Assembly: GCA_028678885.1 (NCBI GenBank)
Contig: JAJRCP010000108.1
Location: forward strand, 1 to 5,909
Source: Methanomicrobiales archaeon
GTDB taxonomy: Archaea; Halobacteriota; Methanomicrobia; Methanomicrobiales; JACTUA01
DNA: 5,909 bases
Direction: 5' to 3'
Part shown: positions 1 to 5,543 of the stretch, in pieces
How positions within the stretch are numbered: the stretch's first letter is position 1
How the letters are laid out: each line of letters starts with the position of its first letter
Program-made: the position numbers and the translations under genes
Notes under the pieces: model-generated
The model's database searches: none
Told to the model about the DNA's origin: nothing
Seen by the model: the letters and a program-made list of their open reading frames with translations, nothing else

Positions 1-549
1 ATTGCCGCAGGGATCGCCCGTTCTTCAGCGGACGCGGTGGTTCTGGAAGGTTTTCGCGGGGGGCCGGGGGCAGCCCCGCAAGTAATCCGAGATCATGTCG
101 GTATCCCGATCGAGGCTGCAGTCGCAAGTGTCGACGCCAAACTCCGTCAGCAGCGGATACGGAATGAAGTCTCCCTCATCGCGAGTGGGGGTATTCGGAG
201 TAGTGCTGACGTGGCCAAAGTAATAGCGCTCGGTGCTGACGCTGTGTACATTGGTACTGCGGCTCTGGTCGCCATGGGGTGCCGGGTCTGCGGGACATGT
301 TATCGTGGTCTCTGCCCCTGGGGGATTGCGACCCAGCGCGAGGATCTCGCTGCCCGTCTCGATCCTGAGGAAGGAGCACGACTGGTATCGAACCTGATAA
401 ATGCATGGACGATGGAGCTCTCCGAACTGATGGGTGCCGCAGGGATCAATAGCATCGAGAGCCTGCGGGGTAATCGCGACCGACTCCGTGGATATATGCT
501 TGATGAGGGGACTCTCTCGGTTCTGGATGTCAAGTCCGTGGGGGCGTAG
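1..549 (+). CDS. gltB: Glutamate synthase, FMN/Fe-S synthase-domain subunit, C-terminal part (5' end outside the window)
   Basis: The reading frame is open from base 1 and gives the last 182 residues. The GTG at 37 is internal, because conserved sequence continues upstream of it. The protein is the C-terminal part of the FMN-binding (beta/alpha)8 barrel that makes glutamate from 2-oxoglutarate and channelled ammonia. Window residues 17-26 (GFRGGPGAAP) match the GGTGAAP loop, ASGGIRSSADVAKV (about 61-74) is the FMN-phosphate region, and GADAVYIGTAAL follows. The cluster motif has Cys at 94, 97, 100 and 105; 94/100/105 fit the C-x5-C-x4-C spacing of the family's [3Fe-4S] site and are followed by PWGIATQ. 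The tail (LDPEEGARLV, ESLRGNRDRLRG) is typical of the stand-alone archaeal form. An amidotransferase subunit is expected elsewhere, probably upstream. The loop Thr is replaced by Pro22. The next gene starts two bases after the TAG stop. Confidence 0.95.
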   Translation: MAAGIARSSADAVVLEGFRGGPGAAPQVIRDHVGIPIEAAVASVDAKLRQQRIRNEVSLIASGGIRSSADVAKVIALGADAVYIGTAALVAMGCRVCGTCYRGLCPWGIATQREDLAARLDPEEGARLVSNLINAWTMELSELMGAAGINSIESLRGNRDRLRGYMLDEGTLSVLDVKSVGA

Positions 550-551
550 GA

Positions 552-1292
552 ATGCCGCTGGTACATATCGATGCCCACGACCTGCATTACTCGGTCCTTA
601 ACCAGCAGATCAGAGAAGCGGTTGCAGGTGGAGCAGAAGAAATTGAAATCGACCACGTCCTTGGTCAGCGATTTATTGCAGATGGGCTGAAAGGGAAAGT
701 GACCCTAATCATCCATGGTGTGCCTGGCGGAGACCTGGGGATGTTCATGAGCGGTCCCACCTGTATCGTGTACGGAAACTGTGAACATGCCCCTGGAAAT
801 ACCATGGACGCGGGTTCCATTGTCATTCACGGAGGTGCCGGTGATGCGGTGGCACACAGCATGCGGGGTGGAAGCATATTCGTACGGGACAGTATTGGTT
901 ACCGGGGGGGGATTCACATGAAGGAGTACAACAGAAAACGCCCGGTCCTCGTGGTTGGGGGAAGTGCCCGGGCATTTCTGGGGGAATATATGGCGGGGGG
1001 CCTCCTAGTTGTCCTAGGATTGCGGGAGGAAAAGCCGATCGATGAGCGGGGAATCGGCAGCGGGATACACGGGGGAGAGATCTATCTCCGGGGATCTGTG
1101 GCAGAAAGAAACCTAGGGGTTGGTGCTACTATCAAGCCATTCGGCGAAGAGGAGAGGATGAAGATTCTTCCATGTATCAGGGATTTCTCCCATCATTTTG
1201 GGATCGATTGTGAAAAGGTCATGGCAGACCATTTCACCCGGATCGGACCCTCCTCCAGTCGGCCCTTTGCGAATATGTATGTCTGGGAGTGA
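552..1292 (+). CDS. Glutamate synthase GXGXG-domain subunit
   Basis: The 246-residue protein is the right-handed beta-helix domain that forms the C-terminal part of bacterial GltB but is a separate polypeptide in many archaea. In the large enzyme this domain is structural, packing against the synthase and amidotransferase domains. The glycine-rich repeats are visible: GVPGGDLGMFMSG (56-68), NTMDAGSIVIHGGAGD (83-98), MRGGSIFVRDSIGYRGG (104-120), GEYMAGGLLVVLG (144-156) and GSGIHGGEIYLRG (169-181). The segment after 190 (ATIKPFGEEE and a Cys/His-containing tail ending MYVWE) is an archaeal-type extension of unknown role. The ATG at 552 lies two bases after the previous stop, with only a weak G-rich upstream stretch (538-550), so translation is probably coupled to the synthase gene. 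The related formylmethanofuran dehydrogenase subunit C shares this fold, but the neighbours favour glutamate synthase. An 8-G run at 904-911 does not break the frame. Confidence 0.93.
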   Translation: MPLVHIDAHDLHYSVLNQQIREAVAGGAEEIEIDHVLGQRFIADGLKGKVTLIIHGVPGGDLGMFMSGPTCIVYGNCEHAPGNTMDAGSIVIHGGAGDAVAHSMRGGSIFVRDSIGYRGGIHMKEYNRKRPVLVVGGSARAFLGEYMAGGLLVVLGLREEKPIDERGIGSGIHGGEIYLRGSVAERNLGVGATIKPFGEEERMKILPCIRDFSHHFGIDCEKVMADHFTRIGPSSSRPFANMYVWE

Positions 1293-1294
1293 GG
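1286..1294 (+). promoter_or_regulatory. Ribosome binding site that sets the start of the FrhB-like gene
   Basis: GGAGTGAGG overlaps the TGA stop of the GXGXG subunit and lies five bases before the ATG at 1300. It supports 1300 over the longer in-frame TTG start at 1198, which would run about 95 bases through the preceding gene and add 34 residues unlike the family's N-terminus. Confidence 0.75.
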
Positions 1295-1299
1295 AAATA

Positions 1300-2313
1300 A
1301 TGGCGAAGAATTACCAGGATCTGAAGAAGGAAGTCTGGGAAGAAGAAAAGTGCGCCGGCTGTGGAGCTTGTATCGCGATCTGCCCTGCTGATGCATTTGT
1401 GTTTTCACCCGGGGATTTCCACCCAAAGCACACAGAATATTGTAAGGAGGCAAGTGACGGAGTCCCCTGCGGAGCCTGCTACGAAGTTTGCCCCCGGGTG
1501 ATCCCAGCACCGTCCGACCGACCCCTGATGGGGGAATCCATCCGCTTACTCTCAGCGAAAGCGGGATTCGAGGTTCCCGGTAAGCAGAGTGGAGGAGCAG
1601 TCACCGCACTCCTATACGATGCACTGGAGGCCCGTCACATTGATGCAGTGGTTACTGTAACCGAGGATCCATGGACCCACCGCCCATCATCAGCGATCAT
1701 TACCACATCCGCTGTTCTGATCACTCAGGCCGGGAGCCGGTACAACTGGTGGGTACCTTTGATGGCGGCACTCAAAGAGGCGGTGATTACGAAAAAATAC
1801 CGGAATATCGCCGTCGTAGGGGTCCCGTGCGTAGTCCAGGCCCTGAAACGGATCCGTCAAAGTGATAATGCCCTCCTGCGCCCGTTCCGCAGTTCGATTC
1901 GGCTGGTCATCGGGCTATTCTGCACGGAATGTTTCGATTACCAGACTCTTGTAGAAGGAAAGCTCCTGCGCGAACGGAAGATCGAGACTTGGAAGATACG
2001 GAAATTTGAGGTGAAGGGGGCTCTGGATATCACACTGGGTGACGGGACAACTGTTCACCTGCCCCTCTCTGAGGTAGCGGAATGTGTGAGACCCGGTTGT
2101 GCAGTCTGTACTGATTTCACTGCGCTCGACGCCGATATCTCCGCGGGCGCAGTTGGGAGTGAGGCCGGATATACCACCCTGATCTCACGAACGCCGGTTG
2201 GTGAGGGATTCCTCGATCATGCAATCCAGGCGGGACACCTAGTGGCCGGTCCCAAGGTAGACCAGAAAGCCATCAAACGACTGGCTGAAAAGAAGATGAA
2301 ACGGATGCGATAA
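1300..2313 (+). CDS. FrhB/FpoF-like F420-dependent oxidoreductase subunit, probable electron-input partner of glutamate synthase
   Basis: The 337-residue protein has an N-terminal 2[4Fe-4S] ferredoxin domain: Cys18/21/24/28 in CAGCGACIAICP, and Cys48/57/60/64 ending CGACYEVCP. The FrhB-family N- and C-terminal domains follow: KQSGGAVTALLYDAL (95-109), GVPCVVQAL (174-182), GLFCTECFDY (205-214), Cys262/267/270 leading into DFTALDADIS (272-281), then GSEAGYTTLISRT. In characterised relatives (FrhB, FpoF) this module binds FAD and Fe-S clusters and exchanges hydride with coenzyme F420. No transmembrane segment is apparent, so it is probably cytoplasmic. It follows the GXGXG subunit by seven bases in the same operon, and no NAD(P)H-dependent GltD small subunit is seen here. 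I therefore infer that it passes electrons from F420H2 to the synthase subunit's FMN/Fe-S centre. Family membership is secure; the partner and electron donor are inference. Confidence 0.9.
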   Translation: MAKNYQDLKKEVWEEEKCAGCGACIAICPADAFVFSPGDFHPKHTEYCKEASDGVPCGACYEVCPRVIPAPSDRPLMGESIRLLSAKAGFEVPGKQSGGAVTALLYDALEARHIDAVVTVTEDPWTHRPSSAIITTSAVLITQAGSRYNWWVPLMAALKEAVITKKYRNIAVVGVPCVVQALKRIRQSDNALLRPFRSSIRLVIGLFCTECFDYQTLVEGKLLRERKIETWKIRKFEVKGALDITLGDGTTVHLPLSEVAECVRPGCAVCTDFTALDADISAGAVGSEAGYTTLISRTPVGEGFLDHAIQAGHLVAGPKVDQKAIKRLAEKKMKRMR

Positions 2314-2340
2314 ATTATAATTTTTTGGTTTCATTTAATC
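2314..2340 (+). terminator. Probable T-rich archaeal terminator of the glutamate synthase operon
   Basis: Directly after the TAA stop the sequence turns AT-rich, with a run of six T at 2321-2326 and a second T-rich patch at 2329-2338. Archaeal RNA polymerase commonly terminates at such T-runs without a hairpin. No strong stem is seen. Confidence 0.5.
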
Positions 2341-2423
2341 GGTCAGACATCGCTTGAAAAAGCAATTTTGGGAGACGATCATTTTTCAGGAGAAAATTGG
2401 TAGGCGTCACGATCCATGATGGG

Positions 2424-2443
2424 ATGCATGAATGCATGAATGC
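2424..2443 (+). repeat. Short tandem repeat, 8-base unit ATGCATGA, 2.5 copies
   Basis: Two perfect copies of ATGCATGA (2424-2431, 2432-2439) are followed by ATGC. The unit contains the palindrome ATGCAT, so the tract is also self-complementary and could fold back. It lies in the convergent gap and is too short to be a mobile-element end or CRISPR. Confidence 0.75.
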
Positions 2444-2451
2444 GAAACAAT

Positions 2452-2524
2452 CAGGAGGTCACTACGGAAAGTAAGGGGACGTTTAGTACCGTGAGGATCG
2501 ATGTTTTGTCGAGGACAGGAGGTC
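2452..2524 (+). repeat. Pair of direct repeats CAGGAGGTC, 64 bases apart
   Basis: CAGGAGGTC occurs exactly at 2452-2460 and 2516-2524. With the flanking bases, 16 of 20 positions agree. Each copy contains AGGAGGT, a full match to the archaeal anti-Shine-Dalgarno sequence, but neither has a start codon 5-10 bases downstream. Confidence 0.6.
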
Positions 2525-2550
2525 TCTAACCGAAGCCCCCATTATGACAG

Positions 2551-3305
2551 CTACAGTATGTCTGCCAGCTCATGGCGGCGGGGAAGCGCTCGGGCTGTGG
2601 CAAAGCACTCCTCTGCGTGATCGGATCGGCCCAGTCTGGAGAGACCCCTTCCCTTGTCCATCCACGCGGAGACATTGCGGGGATTGATCACAATTGCCCG
2701 GTCAAAACATTCGATGGCCTCTTCGAACCGTCCAAGGCTTGCAAGACTGACTCCCTTGCTGCTCCAGATAGCCGCATATCCGGGATTGTAGCGTAGACAG
2801 TGATCATAACACCTTACAGCATCCTCAAACCGGCTCAGGTCTGCATAATTGATTCCCTTATTGTACCAGGCCTTGACAAACGCGGGATCGCATTCGATTG
2901 CTTTTTTGTACCAATTCACTGCCCGCTCATATCTGCCAGAATGGTACTCGCAGTTGCCCATCAAGTACCATGCCTCCGCATGGGTGAAATCCAGCTGCGC
3001 TACATTCTCAAGGATCTTCCGAGCATCCTCAAATTGCCCTAGATGAAAGAGCGCCTTGCCCACGGTAAAGAGTGCATCACTGTTCGCTGGATCCAGCCCC
3101 AGTGCCTGTTCACCACACTGTTTGCTTCCGCGGATCGATCGAGCCGGTCTAGGCAGTACGCTTCGGCAATCCAGGCTCTGACAGATTGTCTGTTGATTTC
3201 CCGCACGCGGTGAAAGCAGGAGATTGCCTGCTCATACCGCCCCACCGAAGCGTAATATGCACCCGTCTGGAACCAGATTATTTCGTCCTGCAAGCCTGTG
3301 CTCAT
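2551..3305 (-). pseudogene. TPR-repeat protein gene broken by a one-base frameshift
   Basis: Read leftward from the ATG at 3305, the frame encodes TPR protein for about 61 residues, then turns into unrelated sequence and stops at 3039. The rest of the repeat array is in another frame, from about 3122 to the TAG at 2551. Joining the frames at GCAAACAG (+ strand T-run 3121-3123), as if one A were missing, gives 251 residues with exact 34-residue periodicity: units at 8-41, 42-75, 76-109, 110-143, 144-177, 178-211 and a final one at 212-251. Each has the W/L-G-Y-A-F-A-P pattern (AEAWYLMGNCEYHSGRYERA; AIECDPAF). The sequence before the GTG at 3063 (GLDPANSDALFTV) completes the third unit, so that GTG is not the native start. 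TPR solenoids bind proteins; the partner is unknown. Its ATG overlaps the cca stop (ATGA), with GGAGGG at 3316-3321 as ribosome site. Intact repeats on both sides suggest a recent mutation or a sequence error rather than old decay. Confidence 0.85.
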
Positions 3306-4672
3306 TTCTCGCTTTCCCTCCTGCGAATCTGAATGAGAGGTGACTCGTTCTTCAGAAATCTCCCGAGGAAGGACGAAAATTCCTTATCCCAGCAGTCACT
3401 CCCTTCCCGGACAGTCCATCCGTCTAGGAGTGAAAGTTTCACGTGCTTTCCCAAAGCAGTCTCGAGGAGTTCCGGGGATGAAAGCAGTGTTGCCGCATGG
3501 GTATGCGGTCGGGGGATCTCTACGACGTAAGCACCGTCATCGATAAATGGCCCGGAAAAGATCAGTGATCGTTCTTTTTCCAGGAACCGCTCCGCATTTT
3601 CTCTTTCCCAGACTGGTGGACCGAAATGGCATCGCAACTGGGGGAGCCGGTCCACGAGAAGTTCAAAAAGGATTATACTCTTCTCTTCCTGCATACAGCA
3701 GTCTGCCCGGTTCACGACAAACCCATTCCTCTCCAGAAGTCTCTGAATCGCGGCCATGCTCTTTCGGAGTTGAGGAACCACGATATCCGAGATTAGCGGG
3801 GGCGTACGTAGGAAGATACTGTACAGGAAAGTACCTCTCGCCACAAGGGTATCCTGGAACTGTGGACGGGAGAGATTTGGTTCTTGCACGGGCATGAAGA
3901 ACCAGGGTGAGGATCTCTCCCGGTAGCCTCTTGCCATCTCAATAAAAGCCGACTTCTGGGTGAGAGATACGGAAGCGGCTACGTTTCTTCGGGGATCCAC
4001 GGGATCTATCACAACGAGCGGATCTGCAAACTCTTTCTCTGCGATCTTTTCGATATCAATGAATGTATGCTTCTTCCAAGTCGCTGCAGCTTCGAGAAGG
4101 GATGAAAAGCCTCCGTAATTATATACCAGGAGTTCACAGAGATATCCCGCAAAACCCTCCGTCATCTGATCAGAGCCATAAAAGCCCCCAGTTTTTGCAA
4201 ATTGTTTGAGAAGCAGGACGTCATCGGTGAGAGATCCGATCCGTTCACTGATGTAGCGGGTGTGAAAAGGAGTCCGATCCACCGCACTCTGAATCTCGTG
4301 AGGACTGGAGACACGGTAACAGGGTACGAGGTCCACATCCATTTCATTGACGAGAGCATTGATGTAAGGGTGCTCAGCATACTTTTCTCGGTAACTCTTC
4401 CCGCAGGCAGAGGCAATGGAGCGTGCAAGGGCCAGTCCCTTCTCTTCTAGGTCCTCACGGGAAAGTGCAGGATCAAAGAGCATGAAGATATCGAGGTCCC
4501 GATCTCCCCTGAGCCAGGTATCCCGGGCCACCGACCCAACCACCATCCCTTCTGCAATTCCGCTCCGATCAACGGCCGCAACGAGAGTGCGGGCGATGGC
4601 ATGGATGTGATCCCTCTCTTCGGTCTCGGGTCGGATCTGAGTCAGGATCTGTTGTTCCAGCGAGGTTCTCAT
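3302..4672 (-). CDS. cca: CCA-adding enzyme (archaeal class I tRNA nucleotidyltransferase)
   Basis: The 456-residue protein has the length usual for the archaeal enzyme, which adds or repairs the 3'-terminal CCA of tRNAs from CTP and ATP without a nucleic-acid template. The nucleotidyltransferase signature is at 46-63 (GS, then ARDTWL, then a D-x-D): Asp59 and Asp61 are two catalytic carboxylates, and the third is probably Asp114 in MDVDLVPCYR (111-120). Archaeal-specific blocks follow: HTRYISERIG (137-146), LLLKQFAKTGGFYG (153-166), GFAGYLCELLVYNYG (173-187) and VIDPVDPRRNVAASVS (221-236), then the tail domains that hold the acceptor stem and T arm. The chosen ATG has GAGGT nine bases upstream (4682-4686) and overlaps the thpR stop as ATGA. 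Its own stop overlaps the TPR start in the same way. No defect is seen. Family assignment is essentially certain. Confidence 0.97.
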   Translation of the reverse strand: MRTSLEQQILTQIRPETEERDHIHAIARTLVAAVDRSGIAEGMVVGSVARDTWLRGDRDLDIFMLFDPALSREDLEEKGLALARSIASACGKSYREKYAEHPYINALVNEMDVDLVPCYRVSSPHEIQSAVDRTPFHTRYISERIGSLTDDVLLLKQFAKTGGFYGSDQMTEGFAGYLCELLVYNYGGFSSLLEAAATWKKHTFIDIEKIAEKEFADPLVVIDPVDPRRNVAASVSLTQKSAFIEMARGYRERSSPWFFMPVQEPNLSRPQFQDTLVARGTFLYSIFLRTPPLISDIVVPQLRKSMAAIQRLLERNGFVVNRADCCMQEEKSIILFELLVDRLPQLRCHFGPPVWERENAERFLEKERSLIFSGPFIDDGAYVVEIPRPHTHAATLLSSPELLETALGKHVKLSLLDGWTVREGSDCWDKEFSSFLGRFLKNESPLIQIRRRESEK

Positions 4673-5211
4673 ATGCTTCTTACCTCGAGAAGGTCCTCAT
4701 AAAGGGGACCGCTTGGGAGAAGTGTACTCTTCTTGAGCCGGATACCTATAGCTTCTCCCTCTCCAAGGTGCTTCTGGGACAGGTGCTTCAGCGCGGGAAT
4801 GAGAGAGAGATGGGGGCGTTTCACCCGCGCCAGGGTTGTGTGAGGCGTGAATGCCCTCCCATCCCGGGCTATCCCCAGTGTTGCAAGGGCATCCTCAAGC
4901 TGTCTATGTAGGAGAGCGCAGGCGCCCCCATCCTGCACCGTCGCCCAGATTACGCGGGGTGATCGGAGATTATTTGCCCCAACCCCTGTCACCTGATATG
5001 GGAAGGACGAGAAGCGGATGGTGCATAACGCCACGATGATGGGTTCCAGTAACGAGGGATCGACTTCTCCAATGAATTTCAGGGTGATATGGGCACAGGC
5101 AGGATTTACAAATGTCAGTTTTGCCTCGGTTTTTGAAAGAATAATCTGGCATTCTTTGATTTGCTTCCTGACCGAGGAAGGCAAATCAATAGCAATAAAA
5201 ATTCTCACCAT
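4669..5211 (-). CDS. thpR: RNA 2',3'-cyclic phosphodiesterase (ThpR/LigT, 2H family)
   Basis: The 180-residue protein is of normal size for the LigT/ThpR family. Members open 2',3'-cyclic phosphates to 2'-phosphates and, in vitro, can join tRNA half-molecules through 2'-5' bonds. The two catalytic HxTx motifs are present: HITLKF (His41, Thr43) and HTTLARV (His124, Thr126). The start MVRIFIAIDLP and the C-terminal SxLxPxGPxYE-like segment (LLPSGPLYEDLLEV) also fit. I start it at the ATG at 5211; a TTG directly upstream (5214) would add only one residue. No Shine-Dalgarno sequence precedes the ATG, and a TATA-like box sits about 29 bases upstream, so the mRNA may be leaderless or nearly so. It is the first gene of the leftward operon and overlaps cca by four bases, which fits a tRNA-end-processing role; the physiological substrate is unknown. 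Confidence 0.95.
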   Translation of the reverse strand: MVRIFIAIDLPSSVRKQIKECQIILSKTEAKLTFVNPACAHITLKFIGEVDPSLLEPIIVALCTIRFSSFPYQVTGVGANNLRSPRVIWATVQDGGACALLHRQLEDALATLGIARDGRAFTPHTTLARVKRPHLSLIPALKHLSQKHLGEGEAIGIRLKKSTLLPSGPLYEDLLEVRSI

Positions 5212-5234
5212 CAAACAGAATAGTGTTGCCGTAC

Positions 5235-5246
5235 CTATAATATAAG
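5235..5246. promoter_or_regulatory. TATA-like box in the divergent thpR / nrdH intergenic region
   Basis: CTATAATATAAG is nearly palindromic and resembles the methanogen TATA box on both strands. On the minus strand its centre (about 5240) is 29 bases before the thpR ATG, giving a predicted start of transcription at or a few bases before the start codon. On the + strand the centre is only 25 bases before the redoxin GTG, which would leave the good ribosome site at 5251-5256 outside the transcript, so the rightward promoter may lie further upstream. No clear purine-rich BRE flanks it on either side. Confidence 0.45.
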
Positions 5247-5250
5247 CAAT

Positions 5251-5256
5251 GGAGGT
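5251..5256 (+). promoter_or_regulatory. Ribosome binding site that sets a GTG start for the redoxin gene
   Basis: GGAGGT is followed eight bases later by GTG at 5265. This spacing favours GTG 5265 over the in-frame TTG at 5256, which overlaps the ribosome site itself. The nearby ATG at 5249 is in a different frame. Confidence 0.75.
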
Positions 5257-5264
5257 TGAATATC

Positions 5265-5543
5265 GTGGTCAAGGGGATCCCGCCGGTGACTGTCTACACT
5301 CTAGATGACTGCCCCAATTGTGAAATGCTGAAAGACTACTTGAAGGAGAAGAGAATTCCGTATCAGGAAGAGAAAATGGATTCTGCAGGACCACTCACAG
5401 AACTCCGCCTGCATGGGGTATTTGTACGAGAAGCACCTGTACTACGTGCAGGCGATAGATTTCTCACCTCTGCCGATTTATTCAGGGGCGGAAAGATACA
5501 GAAAGACTCCCTTTCAAACCTTTTTCCGGGTGACCGGCAGTGA
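5265..5543 (+). CDS. nrdH: Glutaredoxin-like redoxin (NrdH type) for anaerobic ribonucleotide reductase
   Basis: The 92-residue protein has a thioredoxin fold of glutaredoxin size. The first strand VTVYTLDDC leads into the redox motif CPNC (Cys16, Cys19) and helix EMLKDYLKEKRIPY. A cis-proline loop EAPVL (56-60) precedes GDRFLTSADLF. The CPNC site and the small size resemble NrdH redoxins, which take electrons from a disulfide reductase rather than glutathione. The gene overlaps nrdD by four bases (GTGA), so the two are translationally coupled. In Methanosarcina barkeri a comparable NrdH, reduced by a ferredoxin-disulfide reductase, supplies electrons to class III ribonucleotide reductase; the same role is inferred here. 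The reductase gene is not in the window. A general thiol redoxin role is possible but less likely given the overlap. Confidence 0.85.
   Translation: MVKGIPPVTVYTLDDCPNCEMLKDYLKEKRIPYQEEKMDSAGPLTELRLHGVFVREAPVLRAGDRFLTSADLFRGGKIQKDSLSNLFPGDRQ

Larger units (their letters stand above)
2341..2550. other. Convergent intergenic region, no supported gene
   Basis: This 210-base remainder lies between the + strand glutamate synthase operon and the minus-strand TPR gene. It holds two weak hairpins: GCTT-GAAA-AAGC at 2352-2363 (four-base stem, GNRA-type loop, then AATTTT) and TTTTC-AGGA-GAAAA at 2383-2396. It also holds a tandem repeat and a pair of Shine-Dalgarno-like 9-mers, listed separately. The A-run at 2357-2361 is a T-run on the minus strand and could stop leftward transcripts. 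ATG codons such as 2501 open only short frames running into the antisense of the TPR gene, with no recognisable product. A small untranslated RNA cannot be excluded. Confidence 0.5.

Noticed and set aside
300..656. 118-codon minus-strand open frame across the glutamate synthase junction
   Set aside because: It lies antisense to two strongly conserved genes, shows low-complexity Ser/Arg-rich sequence with no domain, and has no supported start.
904..911. Eight-G run in the GXGXG subunit gene as a possible phase-variable tract
   Set aside because: The frame is intact, the glycines encoded are part of the conserved repeat, and there is no sign of a switch.
1198..1299. Longer start (TTG 1198) for the FrhB-like gene
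   Set aside because: It would overlap the preceding gene by about 95 bases, while ATG 1300 has a well-spaced ribosome site and the expected N-terminus.
2352..2396. Two small hairpins as intrinsic terminators
   Set aside because: The stems are only four and five pairs and mostly AT. Archaeal termination here is better explained by the T-run at 2321-2326.
2424..2524. CRISPR-like repeat array
   Set aside because: The repeats are 8-9 bases, there are only two or so copies, and no spacer pattern or cas gene is present.
2501..2620. Small + strand frame from ATG 2501 reaching into the TPR gene
   Set aside because: It has no ribosome site at a suitable distance and runs antisense to TPR coding sequence. 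The Shine-Dalgarno-like 9-mer at 2516 is inside it, not before it.
3547..3897. 116-codon + strand open frame inside cca
   Set aside because: It is a shadow of the conserved cca gene on the other strand, with no recognisable product.
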